DNA from: a virus
Length of the DNA stretch: 57,721 bases
Strand: one strand, 5' to 3'
IMG/VR virus record: IMGVR_UViG_3300047318_000296
Span: 1-57,721 of that record
Within the stretch, counting starts at the first letter, position 1. Each line of letters opens with the position of its first letter. A program made the position numbers and the translations under genes. The notes beneath the pieces were generated by a model. It was given only the letters and a program-made list of their open reading frames with translations, searched no databases and was not told the origin of the DNA. Of the stretch, positions 32,009-40,016 are shown piece by piece.

Positions 32009-32071
32009 TCACTTTGTGTTACACGAAACGCTTTTCTTTGTCTGTAACAGAGACTTCAGATTCTTGATCAT
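32009..32071 (-). CDS. Micro-protein (20 aa)
   Basis: MIKNLKSLLQTKKSVSCNTK. ATG at 32071 has GGGAGATTTAAA upstream, one of the best SD sites in the region, and a terminator follows at once. Basic and helical. It could be a small regulator or toxin-like peptide, but nothing proves it. Confidence 0.45.
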   Translation of the reverse strand: MIKNLKSLLQTKKSVSCNTK

Positions 32072-32072
32072 T

Positions 32073-32282
32073 TTAAATCTCCCTCTTTTTGACTTTAACA
32101 AGTGCTGTTTCTCTGATGGCTTTGAGCTTGATTTGAGCATCCATGTAACTCGTGGCGACAATTTCTAGTTCAAGCTCTACCCCGTCTAGCTGATATCTAC
32201 AGCCAAACACAAATTCTTTTGGTTTGGGTGTGACGACGTTCTTATGTGTCTTAAATTGCTTAATGTCAACCACGTTTGTCAT
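32073..32282 (-). CDS. Hypothetical protein
   Basis: 69 aa. A basic N-terminus then a beta-alpha module (FGCRYQLDGVELELEIVATS; DAQIKLKAIRETALVKVKKR). GGAG before ATG 32282. A weak divergent promoter (TTGACA at 32345-32340, TAACGA) may serve it. Unknown. Confidence 0.65.
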   Translation of the reverse strand: MTNVVDIKQFKTHKNVVTPKPKEFVFGCRYQLDGVELELEIVATSYMDAQIKLKAIRETALVKVKKREI

Positions 32283-32371
32283 CTCAAAGCTCCATAGTTA
32301 GTAACCACGACTAAAGTCGTTAATTTAATTAATAGCTCTTGTCAAGTAGAGGACAAAACAAATAATTAAAC

Positions 32372-32400
32372 TTGACTTTTAAAATTTAATATGCTATAAT
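32372..32400 (+). promoter_or_regulatory. Consensus promoter for the GIY-YIG gene
   Basis: TTGACT (32372-32377), 17 bp, perfect TATAAT (32395-32400), start near 32407. It gives the mobile nuclease its own transcription unit. Confidence 0.85.
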
Positions 32401-32427
32401 AATTAATTTAATCGGACAGTTGAATTA

Positions 32428-33546
32428 ATGCAAAAAATTTATTACACAGTATACGAGACAACTAATTTAGTCAATGGAAAAATTTACATAGGAATCCATA
32501 GAACTAAAAATATTCACGACACGTATTTAGGTTCTGGTAATATTATTAAACAAGCTATCAAGAAATATGGTAGAGAACACTTTAATAAAAGAATTCTATT
32601 TATTTTTGATACTCTTAAAGAAGCTTCTGACAAAGAAGAAGAATTGGTTACACTAGATTTTATAAAATTGTCTAGCAATTATAATCAAATCCCCGGCGGG
32701 GTTGGTAATAAATCTGGAACACACGCAAAATGTGAGAAGGTCTTGGACGATCACTTAGATGAAAACATTTTAATAGAAGAAGAAATTTTAAAAATCCTGT
32801 CAGAAAAATATGATAAAAAGAAGAGCAAATTAATTATCCAAATTGAAAGAACAAAACAAACCTGTAGAGAAAGATATGGCGTAGACTTTTGGGCACAACT
32901 ACCTGAAAGTAAAGAAAAGGTGAAAAATACCATATTAAAAAATTACGGAGTAGATCATATTACCAAAATACCAGAAATCAGAGATTCTATAATAGAAAAA
33001 ATGCATGAAACTATGAATGAAAAATATGGAATGATTTATTCAAAAACAATTGAAGGTAGGGAGAAAAATAGAGCTGATACTTTACAAAGATATGAGAATG
33101 GTTGGGTGCATCCGAAGCTAAATAAAATTACTATTACTGACGGATATAGTAATTTAACTGTGGAAAAAGATTTTATAATTCCAGATAATTGGTATAGAGG
33201 TATGACTAAAAAAGATACTTCTGGTTTCAATAACTCTAATTTTGGCACTATTTGGATAAATAATGGAAAAGAGAACATTAGACATGAAGCTATTGATCCT
33301 ATACCGGAAGGTTTTAAATTAGGGGTTTTGAGACGTAAACAAATTTGGATAACAAATGGAAGGATCAATAGAAAAATATATGAAACCAGCCCAATACCTG
33401 TTAATTTTTACTTAGGCAAAACAAAAATTCTTAAAAATAGAGATTTTTCCACATGTTTGATAAATAATGGAATTACCTGTAAAAAACATCCTAGACAAGA
33501 AGAAATTCCTTCAGGTTGGGTGTACGGTAGATTACCTAAATCATAA
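32428..33546 (+). CDS. GIY-YIG homing endonuclease (Seg-like)
   Basis: 372 aa. The N-terminal GIY-YIG nuclease is YYTVYETTNLVNGKIYIGIH, with a conserved Arg/His (HRTKNIHDTYLGSG) and a catalytic Glu region near KEEELV. The long Lys/Asn-rich remainder contains repeated DNA-binding modules, IWINNGKENIRHEAIDPIPE, IWITNGRINRKIYETSPIPV and LINNGITCKKHPRQEEIPSG. Very AT-rich and on the opposite strand to the surrounding genes, as for T4 seg genes. It overlaps the convergent metallophosphoesterase gene by 6 nt. Confidence 0.9.
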   Translation: MQKIYYTVYETTNLVNGKIYIGIHRTKNIHDTYLGSGNIIKQAIKKYGREHFNKRILFIFDTLKEASDKEEELVTLDFIKLSSNYNQIPGGVGNKSGTHAKCEKVLDDHLDENILIEEEILKILSEKYDKKKSKLIIQIERTKQTCRERYGVDFWAQLPESKEKVKNTILKNYGVDHITKIPEIRDSIIEKMHETMNEKYGMIYSKTIEGREKNRADTLQRYENGWVHPKLNKITITDGYSNLTVEKDFIIPDNWYRGMTKKDTSGFNNSNFGTIWINNGKENIRHEAIDPIPEGFKLGVLRRKQIWITNGRINRKIYETSPIPVNFYLGKTKILKNRDFSTCLINNGITCKKHPRQEEIPSGWVYGRLPKS

Positions 33547-34173
33547 CTCAATATCTATATAGTGTAGCTCATTTAGGCATACAAATCTAGTGCCTAGGAT
33601 GACTCTATCAAAATTAACGTGCCAATGCCCAAAATACCATTCGTCCGGCTTGTGTCCAGAGCTTTCAAACATGGACTGGAAACACTGCCTAGTTCTACTC
33701 GATATTTCATACTTGGTACGACTCACCGAAGCCATGACTTGATCCGCGATAAACTCAGGCGTTTCGTGAGTGATCATGACACGAGGTTTGGTCATCACGT
33801 ATTTGTCATAAATGTTGTAAAGCTCCTCCATGGAAAGCTCTTCATCTTCCCACCACGACACGCCGGGAGTTCTATATTCTTTATCGATGGAAACTGCGCC
33901 GCCCACGAACATGATGGATTCTTTTTCCCAAAACGTCCCGTCAGGGATGTAATTAGGCTCGTCACGGCATCCCATTGGGGAATCATGGTTGCCACGAATA
34001 AACCAGTGGTTGTGTACGTCATAAAGTTCTACAGGGTTAGGTTGAAATCCTATTCCGAAATCCCCTACCTGAATCGAGCGCTCAATGCCTTTAATCTTGG
34101 CGTGGTCCAAGATGGCGAGGTATTGGCCCATTTTTCCATGCACGTCGCCAATAATCCTATATTTTTCACCCAC
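33541..34173 (-). CDS. Calcineurin-like metallophosphoesterase
   Basis: 210 aa. All five metal-site motifs are present: GDVHG, VGDFGIGF, RGNHDSP, ITHETPEF and FGHWH. Such phage enzymes act on phosphodiesters or as protein/nucleotide phosphatases; the substrate here is unknown. GTG at 34173 overlaps the upstream stop by 8 nt. Confidence 0.88.
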   Translation of the reverse strand: MGEKYRIIGDVHGKMGQYLAILDHAKIKGIERSIQVGDFGIGFQPNPVELYDVHNHWFIRGNHDSPMGCRDEPNYIPDGTFWEKESIMFVGGAVSIDKEYRTPGVSWWEDEELSMEELYNIYDKYVMTKPRVMITHETPEFIADQVMASVSRTKYEISSRTRQCFQSMFESSGHKPDEWYFGHWHVNFDRVILGTRFVCLNELHYIDIEL

Positions 34174-34552
34174 GCCAAGTCACCTCGACCGTATCGACAA
34201 GCTCACAGGGCTCATTGGTATCAATGTCATAAGGCTCAGCTTTAAACGCCGTTACAGCCTCTTCCCGGCTCTTGAAAGGCTCGCTATGATCAAAAGACGT
34301 TGTTCCATCGGCCCAGCGAATCACGTTGATCCAGATCGAAGGGATGGTAGGATCAACTTCTTGGACAAAGGTCCAATGTAAAAGGAAATCTTCGTCAGTG
34401 CCTTGCCAAAACCATGAATCTCCGACAGAAGTAGGCTCAACGTCATACGTGCCCCTTGTCATGGTCAATTTGATCGTACCAAAAGAATCTTGGACCGCCG
34501 TGGCAAACAGTGTGCCATGGTAAAGCCATTCCGAATTTGCTCTAATTGTCAT
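34166..34552 (-). CDS. Hypothetical protein (paralogue of 39479)
   Basis: 128 aa. N-terminal beta sheet, then IWINVIRWADGTTSFDHSEP, FKSREEAVTAFKA and LVDTVEVTW. The same layout (LWFNIFVNMSDP..., ASKAQAQNYAA, LVDTIEITY) recurs in the 39479 product, so they look like paralogues. GAGGAATATATTTTATG start. Confidence 0.65.
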   Translation of the reverse strand: MTIRANSEWLYHGTLFATAVQDSFGTIKLTMTRGTYDVEPTSVGDSWFWQGTDEDFLLHWTFVQEVDPTIPSIWINVIRWADGTTSFDHSEPFKSREEAVTAFKAEPYDIDTNEPCELVDTVEVTWRG

Positions 34553-34851
34553 AAAATATATTCCTCTTGTGTTTGATCATCGGGCCACTCCCAATCTGAG
34601 TGTCCCCAATATAGGTTTTCTAGTTCCTGCCATGCTTCTTTTTCAGTAGGGAAAAGTTTTGGGCCTTTCTCGCCCCCGGCGCAGGGGCGAAATTGGTATT
34701 CTTCCTGAATCACGATCCAGTTCAAAGCTTCGGGAGGGAAGCGTTGAGCCTCTATGTCATGGTAGACAAATAGCTCGTCTTCCTTTTGGCTGTTGGGACA
34801 GCCAAGCCCGTAGGAGAGTTGAACCACTCTTGCTCCGCAGCGACATTTCAT
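34549..34851 (-). CDS. Hypothetical protein with CxCG...GCP start
   Basis: 100 aa from ATG 34851 (GGGAGAT upstream). MKCRCGARVVQLSYGLGCPN may bind zinc. The second part, RPCAGGEKGPKLFPTEKEAW, is a short aromatic domain like its neighbours. Unknown. Confidence 0.65.
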   Translation of the reverse strand: MKCRCGARVVQLSYGLGCPNSQKEDELFVYHDIEAQRFPPEALNWIVIQEEYQFRPCAGGEKGPKLFPTEKEAWQELENLYWGHSDWEWPDDQTQEEYIL

Positions 34852-34884
34852 TGGATTATCTCCCAATTATTCCTTTTAAAAATT

Positions 34885-34922
34885 TTTAAAATAAATCCCT
34901 CCCTGTCTCGCTCAGGGAGGGA
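34885..34922 (-). terminator. Intrinsic terminator
   Basis: TCCCTCCCTG-AGCGAGA-CAGGGAGGGA followed by TTTATTTT in the minus direction. It closes the transcript from 35460. Confidence 0.85.
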
Positions 34923-34933
34923 TCATGATATTT

Positions 34934-35167
34934 TTAGTGAAACGCTTGGCTGGATGTCATCTCTAGGTCGTTTTGGGACAAGAGATGGGCCATGCTCAAA
35001 ATCTTACCGTTGTTGTTGATATACTTTATGTTGATGTCTATGACGCAGAACCAATCGAAACTATTAATAATGTTTTCTAGTTGGTCCGTGTCATCAAAGC
35101 CAAAAACTTTCGTTTTCTCCGTGTCATCTGTAGGCTTGTACCGAACCGTAGCATTCCAGCGACTCAT
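34934..35167 (-). CDS. Hypothetical protein
   Basis: 77 aa from ATG 35167, with GGAGAAG upstream. The core alternates strand and helix (KVFGFDDTDQLENIINSFDW, then FCVIDINIKYINNNGK). Unknown. Confidence 0.65.
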   Translation of the reverse strand: MSRWNATVRYKPTDDTEKTKVFGFDDTDQLENIINSFDWFCVIDINIKYINNNGKILSMAHLLSQNDLEMTSSQAFH

Positions 35168-35460
35168 TTCTTCTCCATTCCCCAATAAATTTGTGACAAA
35201 TAGGCGTATATCGGCTCTACCCCGTTTCGGTCAACTAGTTCTGTATCACTATTGACGTTCCAATCAAAACGTGATTGGGCCAGAGCTTCAGCATAACTTA
35301 GGGCATCGCGCTTTTGTTTGAAAGGCTGTATTATCCACATACACAATTTACCAGTCTGTATGTGGTAAACCCGCCACAGGCCATCCGAGTCATCCTTGAC
35401 CAAAGCAAATGGGCCTTCTTGATAGGCGGGTTTATTTTGAAACGTAATTTTATTTGCCAA
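35164..35460 (-). CDS. Hypothetical protein with TTG start behind a hairpin
   Basis: 98 aa. PFALVKDDSDGLWRVYHIQT, then KQKRDALSYAEALAQSRFDW: the same kind of small domain as 34166 and 34549. It starts at TTG 35460, eight bases after GGGGAG. That SD is part of the 3' arm of the hairpin at 35462-35497, which makes regulated translation likely. Confidence 0.65.
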   Translation of the reverse strand: MANKITFQNKPAYQEGPFALVKDDSDGLWRVYHIQTGKLCMWIIQPFKQKRDALSYAEALAQSRFDWNVNSDTELVDRNGVEPIYAYLSQIYWGMEKK

Positions 35461-35461
35461 A

Positions 35462-35521
35462 AAATACTCCCCTCAAAATCAATTGAAGGGAGTATTTAGC
35501 AGAACTTAGTGATTTTGTCAA
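35462..35521 (-). promoter_or_regulatory. Promoter overlapping an SD-hiding hairpin
   Basis: Minus strand TTGACA (35521-35516), 17 bp, TAAATA (35498-35493). A 10-bp inverted repeat (AAATACTCCC / GGGAGTATTT, 35462-35497) starts within the -10 and ends over the SD, with a T-run at 35462-35457. RNA started here (about 35486) lacks the 5' arm, whereas read-through RNA would fold and stop or hide the SD. Confidence 0.6.
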
Positions 35522-35557
35522 GCCCCATGTACCACTTTTGGTGGAGCCGGCTTAGGT

Positions 35558-35977
35558 CTATGGGCGAAGCGTTAAGACCATTTCACCATTCATCAGCGCC
35601 TGAATCGTGGAGCGGTGCTTGTTGGCAAAGACTAGAACGTCATCGCTTTCGACTTCGATTCGGCTCGTATTGTCTTTCGTGGTAACAGGCGTGGTGACGA
35701 CCTCGTTAGACGTTTCGGTATTTTCCTGCCGAGCCTGCATCCTCAGTTCACGTTCCTTTGATCTGTCACTAGCGTTTCGCAATTTTGCATCAGCAATCTT
35801 ATTACTGATTTCCTGAAGCGATCCACGGCCAAGGCGGTTGACGGAGAGGAATTCTTCAGGCTTGATCCGGTCCAGATCAGCCAGCGTCTTGTTGGTCAGG
35901 CCCCCATTCTTAAGAGCCGTTCTGGTGCGTCCGCTCCAAGTGATGTCGCTGACTTTGATTTCGTTCAATGCGGTCAT
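35558..35977 (-). CDS. RNA polymerase alpha C-terminal domain (alpha-CTD)-like protein
   Basis: 139 aa. Residues 4-65 match alpha-CTD: LNEIKVSDITWSGRTRTALK, then a middle helix, and VNRLGRGSLQEISNKIADAK (the NLGKKSLxEI signature). R17 aligns with E. coli alpha R265, which contacts UP elements. N268 is replaced by Thr and K298 by Gly, while S299 is kept (S53). The rest is a low-complexity Thr/Glu linker and a short C-terminal domain. It may alter host promoter choice. AGGAGACACGTCATG start. Confidence 0.82.
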   Translation of the reverse strand: MTALNEIKVSDITWSGRTRTALKNGGLTNKTLADLDRIKPEEFLSVNRLGRGSLQEISNKIADAKLRNASDRSKERELRMQARQENTETSNEVVTTPVTTKDNTSRIEVESDDVLVFANKHRSTIQALMNGEMVLTLRP

Positions 35978-36123
35978 GACGTGTCTCCTATGTTTGTTGC
36001 TTCTCTCTAAGTGCCCCGGATTTTTCTGTTTCGGTGCTGCCTAGATAATGCATCAAATCAAACAAGGTTCCAAACTTTTTTGTCGCGATAGCACTTTTTT
36101 CACAAATGATTGTTTCTAAACGA

Positions 36124-36378
36124 TTATTTTTCGTATTCAAGAAATTCTGACATGCTTACGACGCTTCCGACATAGTGAGGAACGAGGTTTTCACTCATAA
36201 AAGAGAGGAAAACGATTCCAGTTTTGGCGACCTCAGCCAGTTCTTCTGGCGTCAATTGCCAAGCCGTTACGATACACCTGTCTGTTTTCATGGCAGGAAT
36301 ACCTACAACCTCATTTTCCATGCCTTCTGGTGGGCCATAAAAGCGGTTTGTTCCGCTAAAATTTACGCCTGTCGCCAT
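36124..36378 (-). CDS. Hypothetical protein
   Basis: 84 aa, with LTPEELAEVAKTGIVFLSFM and VVSMSEFLEYEK. ATG at 36378 shares one base with the neighbour's stop. The 146-bp gap to the alpha-CTD gene (35978-36123) holds a possible promoter (TTGGAA, 17 bp, CATTAT) and nothing else I can support. Confidence 0.65.
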   Translation of the reverse strand: MATGVNFSGTNRFYGPPEGMENEVVGIPAMKTDRCIVTAWQLTPEELAEVAKTGIVFLSFMSENLVPHYVGSVVSMSEFLEYEK

Positions 36379-37184
36379 TACTCATTCTCCCATTGCGCTT
36401 CACGTTCTAACTTCTCAGCCGAGACTTTCTTAATCGTGTCGGCCAAAACCTCATAAATCTCTCTGTTGTCTTGTTGACCGCCGTAATTGGAGGGTCTATA
36501 ATGTTTCCACATAGTACCCATGTTTTGCTCAAAAATGAATTGTCGATAGAGAGCATCGGCTAGGCCAGATTCAATGGCACGGTCCAAGAAATCGAAAGAC
36601 TGATCCTCTTGGACCTGATGAAGTATCTTCCAACCAATCTTACTGATCTTCCAGCCAAAAGCTCTGGTATTTTCTAGGTACAGCGGGAACATGGAGAACT
36701 TGTAAGGTTTTTCCGGTTCTCTTGAGGCGGCTAGTTCCTTCGCATCTTCAAAAGCTTTGATGAAATACTCTGGCCCTTGCTCCAAAATTTCTTTGCGATA
36801 CCCAAAAATATCTGGATCGATGATTTCTTTGGAAAAAGTGTCATGCACGGTCTTATGTACGAGAAAAAAAGTATCTGCTAGTCGATATTTAGCGCCGTCT
36901 TCCTCTTCATCCTCCATCTTTTCATCACTATTTTGTGCCTGCCCCGCATCGAATCCAAGCAGTAAATTCAACGGAGAAGGTTTAAAGTCCTCAGCGATAT
37001 AGCCATAATCATAATACGTTGTGAGTTGTGGGAAAGAAATGGGTTGCCACTCCTGATCCACGTGAAAAATATTTGCGCCGTTGCGGTACACGAACCTCTG
37101 TTTCTCAAGGCCCGTGACGTAGCAAGGCTCATCGCCCCGGATCGTCATGCCAGAAATTCCACATACCTTATCAAAGCTTCCCAT
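36378..37184 (-). CDS. Hypothetical protein linked to ATP-grasp gene
   Basis: 268 aa. It opens MGSFDKVCGISGMTIRGDEP, a Cys-x-x-Ser-Gly start I have seen in phage proteins of unknown function. It continues with an acidic insert (KMEDEEEDGAKY) and helical regions. It overlaps the ATP-grasp gene end by 14 nt and may be its substrate or partner. Unknown. Confidence 0.65.
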   Translation of the reverse strand: MGSFDKVCGISGMTIRGDEPCYVTGLEKQRFVYRNGANIFHVDQEWQPISFPQLTTYYDYGYIAEDFKPSPLNLLLGFDAGQAQNSDEKMEDEEEDGAKYRLADTFFLVHKTVHDTFSKEIIDPDIFGYRKEILEQGPEYFIKAFEDAKELAASREPEKPYKFSMFPLYLENTRAFGWKISKIGWKILHQVQEDQSFDFLDRAIESGLADALYRQFIFEQNMGTMWKHYRPSNYGGQQDNREIYEVLADTIKKVSAEKLEREAQWENE

Positions 37185-38004
37185 TAAATTCTCTTTCTGC
37201 TATATCTGTTACAGCGCTAATTACTTTTTTCTGATCACAGGCGTACCATCCCGCGCTGGCAAAACTGTTTAGTTCTACAATTTTTGGATCACCATTTTCC
37301 ATCAACGCAACGTCACAGGTATAGACCGTATCGAGTTGCCATGGTAATTTAGCGACACGCCTAGCCATGTCAGAACATTCTTCGGGATAATCGCGGCGCA
37401 CATCAAGCTTACCGTCCCAACGATACTCAGAGCCCGCTATGACTTGACCATCTCCAATGATGAAGCGAAACTCACCCATGATCTGTTTGCGCTTCGACGG
37501 TGCGATCATGATGATCGATTCATCGGTTACAGAGGTTAGTTGCTGAGACGTGTTGATTTCGTATGCGAAATCATAGCGATGAATGGTTTGACCTGTAAAA
37601 CTCTTATCGCCACTTACCGGCCTGATGAAAATCTCATCCGTATCCATGAGATTATAAATCCATGTCCCACGCGCCTTCAAATCACCCCAAGTGAGCATGA
37701 CATAGTCAGAATTGAGGAACCAATTGTAAGGGATGTTTGACATATAGACGTTACATTGACGATTTGGCGTGAAGCCAAAAGCGCCGGGATAGAATTGCTT
37801 CGGGCATTTCTTGATATAACCAATAGTGCCATAGAGAACAACGTTATCGCCGTTGTCATAACCACCATAATCTTGAATCTCGGCAAAAGGTACATACTTG
37901 GCTATGTGGTACGTAATTCCTAATTCTTTAAAAACATCGGGTATGGTTCGATACAACGGATTATTATCAAATAAATACTCATCGATACACCACTTTGCCG
38001 TCAT
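37171..38004 (-). CDS. ATP-grasp ligase (R2K/DUF4343-like)
   Basis: 277 aa. ATP-grasp signatures: FIRPVSGDKSFTG (nucleotide-binding lysine loop), QIMGEFRFIIGDGQVIAGSE, and metal-binding VYTCDVALMENGDPKIVELN. The order matches the phage R2K clade of ATP-grasp enzymes, which are predicted to form amide bonds on proteins or peptides. The substrate is unknown; the tightly linked 36378 gene is a candidate. Confidence 0.85.
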   Translation of the reverse strand: MTAKWCIDEYLFDNNPLYRTIPDVFKELGITYHIAKYVPFAEIQDYGGYDNGDNVVLYGTIGYIKKCPKQFYPGAFGFTPNRQCNVYMSNIPYNWFLNSDYVMLTWGDLKARGTWIYNLMDTDEIFIRPVSGDKSFTGQTIHRYDFAYEINTSQQLTSVTDESIIMIAPSKRKQIMGEFRFIIGDGQVIAGSEYRWDGKLDVRRDYPEECSDMARRVAKLPWQLDTVYTCDVALMENGDPKIVELNSFASAGWYACDQKKVISAVTDIAEREFNGKL

Positions 38005-38444
38005 TACGCGTCTTTCTCACATCCATAATATTGCTCCGGCAGCAATCTTCCGTGTTTCGTGGCAAATTCGATGTCGTGGGAGATATTTTCCGCAGTGAAC
38101 ATAGAAGTCAAAATATTAATTTGATTTTTTAATTCAAAAACCTCTGAGGATTGAGTCGCTAAATCTTTGATATTAGTCTTTCCTAATGCGGAAATCTTTG
38201 ATAGAAGCACCTCGTACCTCTCTATCTTGGCTTGCGCCAGCGTGAGAGGATCAATCTTTGCTCTAACATCAAATAGGTCTTGTATCTTACTCAATTCACG
38301 TTCCAGTTCCCCCGGATCAGCACCGGGAACAACATCAACATGAAGACCGGTAAGCGTTCTGGTAGGGCCGAAGGAATTAGTCAATCGTTCCTTGTAACGC
38401 TGAATCACAGCCTTAGTCTCTTCGCAACGTTTATCGTCATCCAT
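38004..38444 (-). CDS. Hypothetical protein
   Basis: 146 aa from ATG 38444, with AAGGAG seven bases upstream. Strongly helical and coiled-coil-like (TLAQAKIERYEVLLSKISAL; SSEVFELKNQINILTS). The frame stays open to a GTG at 38573 (overlapping the next stop), giving 43 more plausible residues, so a longer form cannot be excluded. Confidence 0.65.
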   Translation of the reverse strand: MDDDKRCEETKAVIQRYKERLTNSFGPTRTLTGLHVDVVPGADPGELERELSKIQDLFDVRAKIDPLTLAQAKIERYEVLLSKISALGKTNIKDLATQSSEVFELKNQINILTSMFTAENISHDIEFATKHGRLLPEQYYGCEKDA

Positions 38445-38569
38445 TATAACTCTCCTTGTATATTCACTGTCATGATAAGGCTCGATCCCTTGACTATGGG
38501 GACCCAAAATTGCTTTTCTAGAATTAAAAATATTAGGCATGACAGCTACAATTGTGCCGCTACTCTCAT

Positions 38570-38866
38570 TCACGACTTTTGCGCCTTTTCAAACGCGATC
38601 CAATATTCAGCATCAGTGATCCAGAATTCATTTTTATCTGGCTGATACCCATCGAGAGTCAGGACCAAGGCGAAACCCTCTGGCGCAGTTTCGCCTTCGG
38701 TATAGGTGATACAGGTTTCTTCTTCATCGTCCCACATATATTCCGCCGTGACATATTGAAGATCGTAGCTCTCATACCCAAAACTACTAGTTTGAGCGAG
38801 ATAAAGAATTTCTTCGCCATGCTTAGGCATTTTTTCTTTAAACGAATAAAAATTTAAGGTTAACAT
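38570..38866 (-). CDS. Hypothetical protein
   Basis: 98 aa. FYSFKEKMPKHGEEILYLAQ then EYMWDDEEETCITYTEG and FWITDAEYWIAFEKAQ: a beta-rich phage-type small domain. TGATG overlap fixes ATG 38866. Unknown. Confidence 0.65.
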   Translation of the reverse strand: MLTLNFYSFKEKMPKHGEEILYLAQTSSFGYESYDLQYVTAEYMWDDEEETCITYTEGETAPEGFALVLTLDGYQPDKNEFWITDAEYWIAFEKAQKS

Positions 38867-39072
38867 CAAATATGACTCTTCAATTCATCTAGCACGCTCT
38901 GTCGCAGCACTGGATCGCTAATACTATCAATTTGTTTCCGGGTCTCAGCCGCGTATGACTCAGCTTGTTCAATAATGGTATTCATCGCTGGTTTGTGTCT
39001 CGCCACGACAAGCTCAATCTTAGTTCTAAGATGAGGGTCTTCGGCACAACAATTCATGTCAGAGACTTTCAT
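38866..39072 (-). CDS. Hypothetical protein
   Basis: 68 aa, helical (MNTIIEQAESYAAETRKQID), N-terminal CC pair. The ATG shares its A with the HNH gene's stop at 39072. Unknown. Confidence 0.6.
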   Translation of the reverse strand: MKVSDMNCCAEDPHLRTKIELVVARHKPAMNTIIEQAESYAAETRKQIDSISDPVLRQSVLDELKSHI

Positions 39073-39449
39073 TATTTACACCGTGCCATAACGTTCCGCT
39101 CCAAACGATTCAGAGCAAGATTGAGCCGACGCCTGACCCAACACATCGTGAAACGAAGTTCATGACCAAAGGGTTGAGTCTTAATCAGTTTTTTAAATTG
39201 ATTCACAGACATATGGCCCTTGGCCTTGTTGCAAGGTTCACATGCAGCGACAAGATTTTCCTTGCGGTCAAGGCCGTTATCCATGCGAGACACGACATGA
39301 TCCGCAGTTGCGGTACGATATGTCAGAGGTTCGTAGCAATAATCACACTGACTATGCTGCACCACTCTAGCTTCTTCACGATATACTCTAAAAAATGCTA
39401 GGTCTAATTTATCGGGTCGGCGTTTCTTATTTTTCATATTTTTAGTCAC
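39072..39449 (-). CDS. HNH endonuclease
   Basis: 125 aa. CDYCYEPLTYRTATADHVVS, then MDNGLDRKENLVAACEPC and CNKAKGHMS: a classic HNH with two CxxC pairs and the D-H general-base motif. The C-terminus is basic. Free-standing homing endonuclease. GTG at 39449, with GGAGG about 12 nt upstream. Confidence 0.88.
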   Translation of the reverse strand: MTKNMKNKKRRPDKLDLAFFRVYREEARVVQHSQCDYCYEPLTYRTATADHVVSRMDNGLDRKENLVAACEPCNKAKGHMSVNQFKKLIKTQPFGHELRFTMCWVRRRLNLALNRLERNVMARCK

Positions 39450-39478
39450 TTAAACGACGAGCCTCCAAAATTAAATCA

Positions 39479-39850
39479 TTATGTGTCAAGTTTCTCGGTG
39501 TACGTGATTTCAATGGTATCTACCAAAATGGTTCCAGACATGCATCTCGCGGCATAGTTCTGAGCCTGTGCCTTCGATGCAAAAGGGGTTGCGGATACCC
39601 AAATTCTATCCGGGTCGCTCATATTTACAAAGATATTAAACCAGAGAGACTCAATCGAGCGAGGCTCCCTAATCTCGATATAACATCCGGCGTCTGCGTG
39701 TTGATTTGGGCGACATACTTCATCTTTGCAGGTCTTGTCCGAATAATTATAGGTCATTGTCCCGAACGTTTGTTTTTCTCCTACGTAAATAGGTTCAAAC
39801 AAATTATTGGTTCCTGTTTGTCTATATCTCTTACCTACTTCAAATGACAT
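39479..39850 (-). CDS. Hypothetical protein (paralogue of 34166)
   Basis: 123 aa. Beta N-terminus (FEVGKRYRQTGTNNLFEPIY), Cys-rich middle (CKDEVC...AGC), then LWFNIFVNMSDPDRIWVSAT and LVDTIEITY. The C-terminal half follows the layout of the 34166 product. Unknown. Confidence 0.65.
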   Translation of the reverse strand: MSFEVGKRYRQTGTNNLFEPIYVGEKQTFGTMTYNYSDKTCKDEVCRPNQHADAGCYIEIREPRSIESLWFNIFVNMSDPDRIWVSATPFASKAQAQNYAARCMSGTILVDTIEITYTEKLDT

Positions 39851-40005
39851 TACGCACCTTCTGTCTTACTGTCACGTACCGCGTCATAACCGCGACGGAC
39901 TCTCTCCGTGTACCGCGCCTTAGCCGTATTACTCATCCCGATCCAGTCATAGCCATCAAATTTAGCATCGCTCGCGGCATGGGTTTCGATATCTTTTTCA
40001 GTCAT
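39850..40005 (-). CDS. Small hypothetical protein (51 aa)
   Basis: MTEKDIETHAASDAKFDGYD, then WIGMSNTAKARYTERVRRGY. TAATG overlap with the 39850 start, and a start-side ribosome site (AAGGAGCACACGA). Basic C-terminus. Unknown. Confidence 0.65.
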   Translation of the reverse strand: MTEKDIETHAASDAKFDGYDWIGMSNTAKARYTERVRRGYDAVRDSKTEGA

Positions 40006-40016
40006 TCGTGTGCTCC

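Noticed and set aside
35462-35497. Hairpin at 35.5 kb as a plain terminator
   Set aside because: It contains the SD of the next gene and overlaps a promoter -10, so a purely terminating role does not explain its position; it is treated as regulatory.
39482-39487. TTGACA on the minus strand at the end of the 39479 gene
   Set aside because: No acceptable -10 at 16-18 bp (TGGAGG); AT-rich bases are at the wrong distance.
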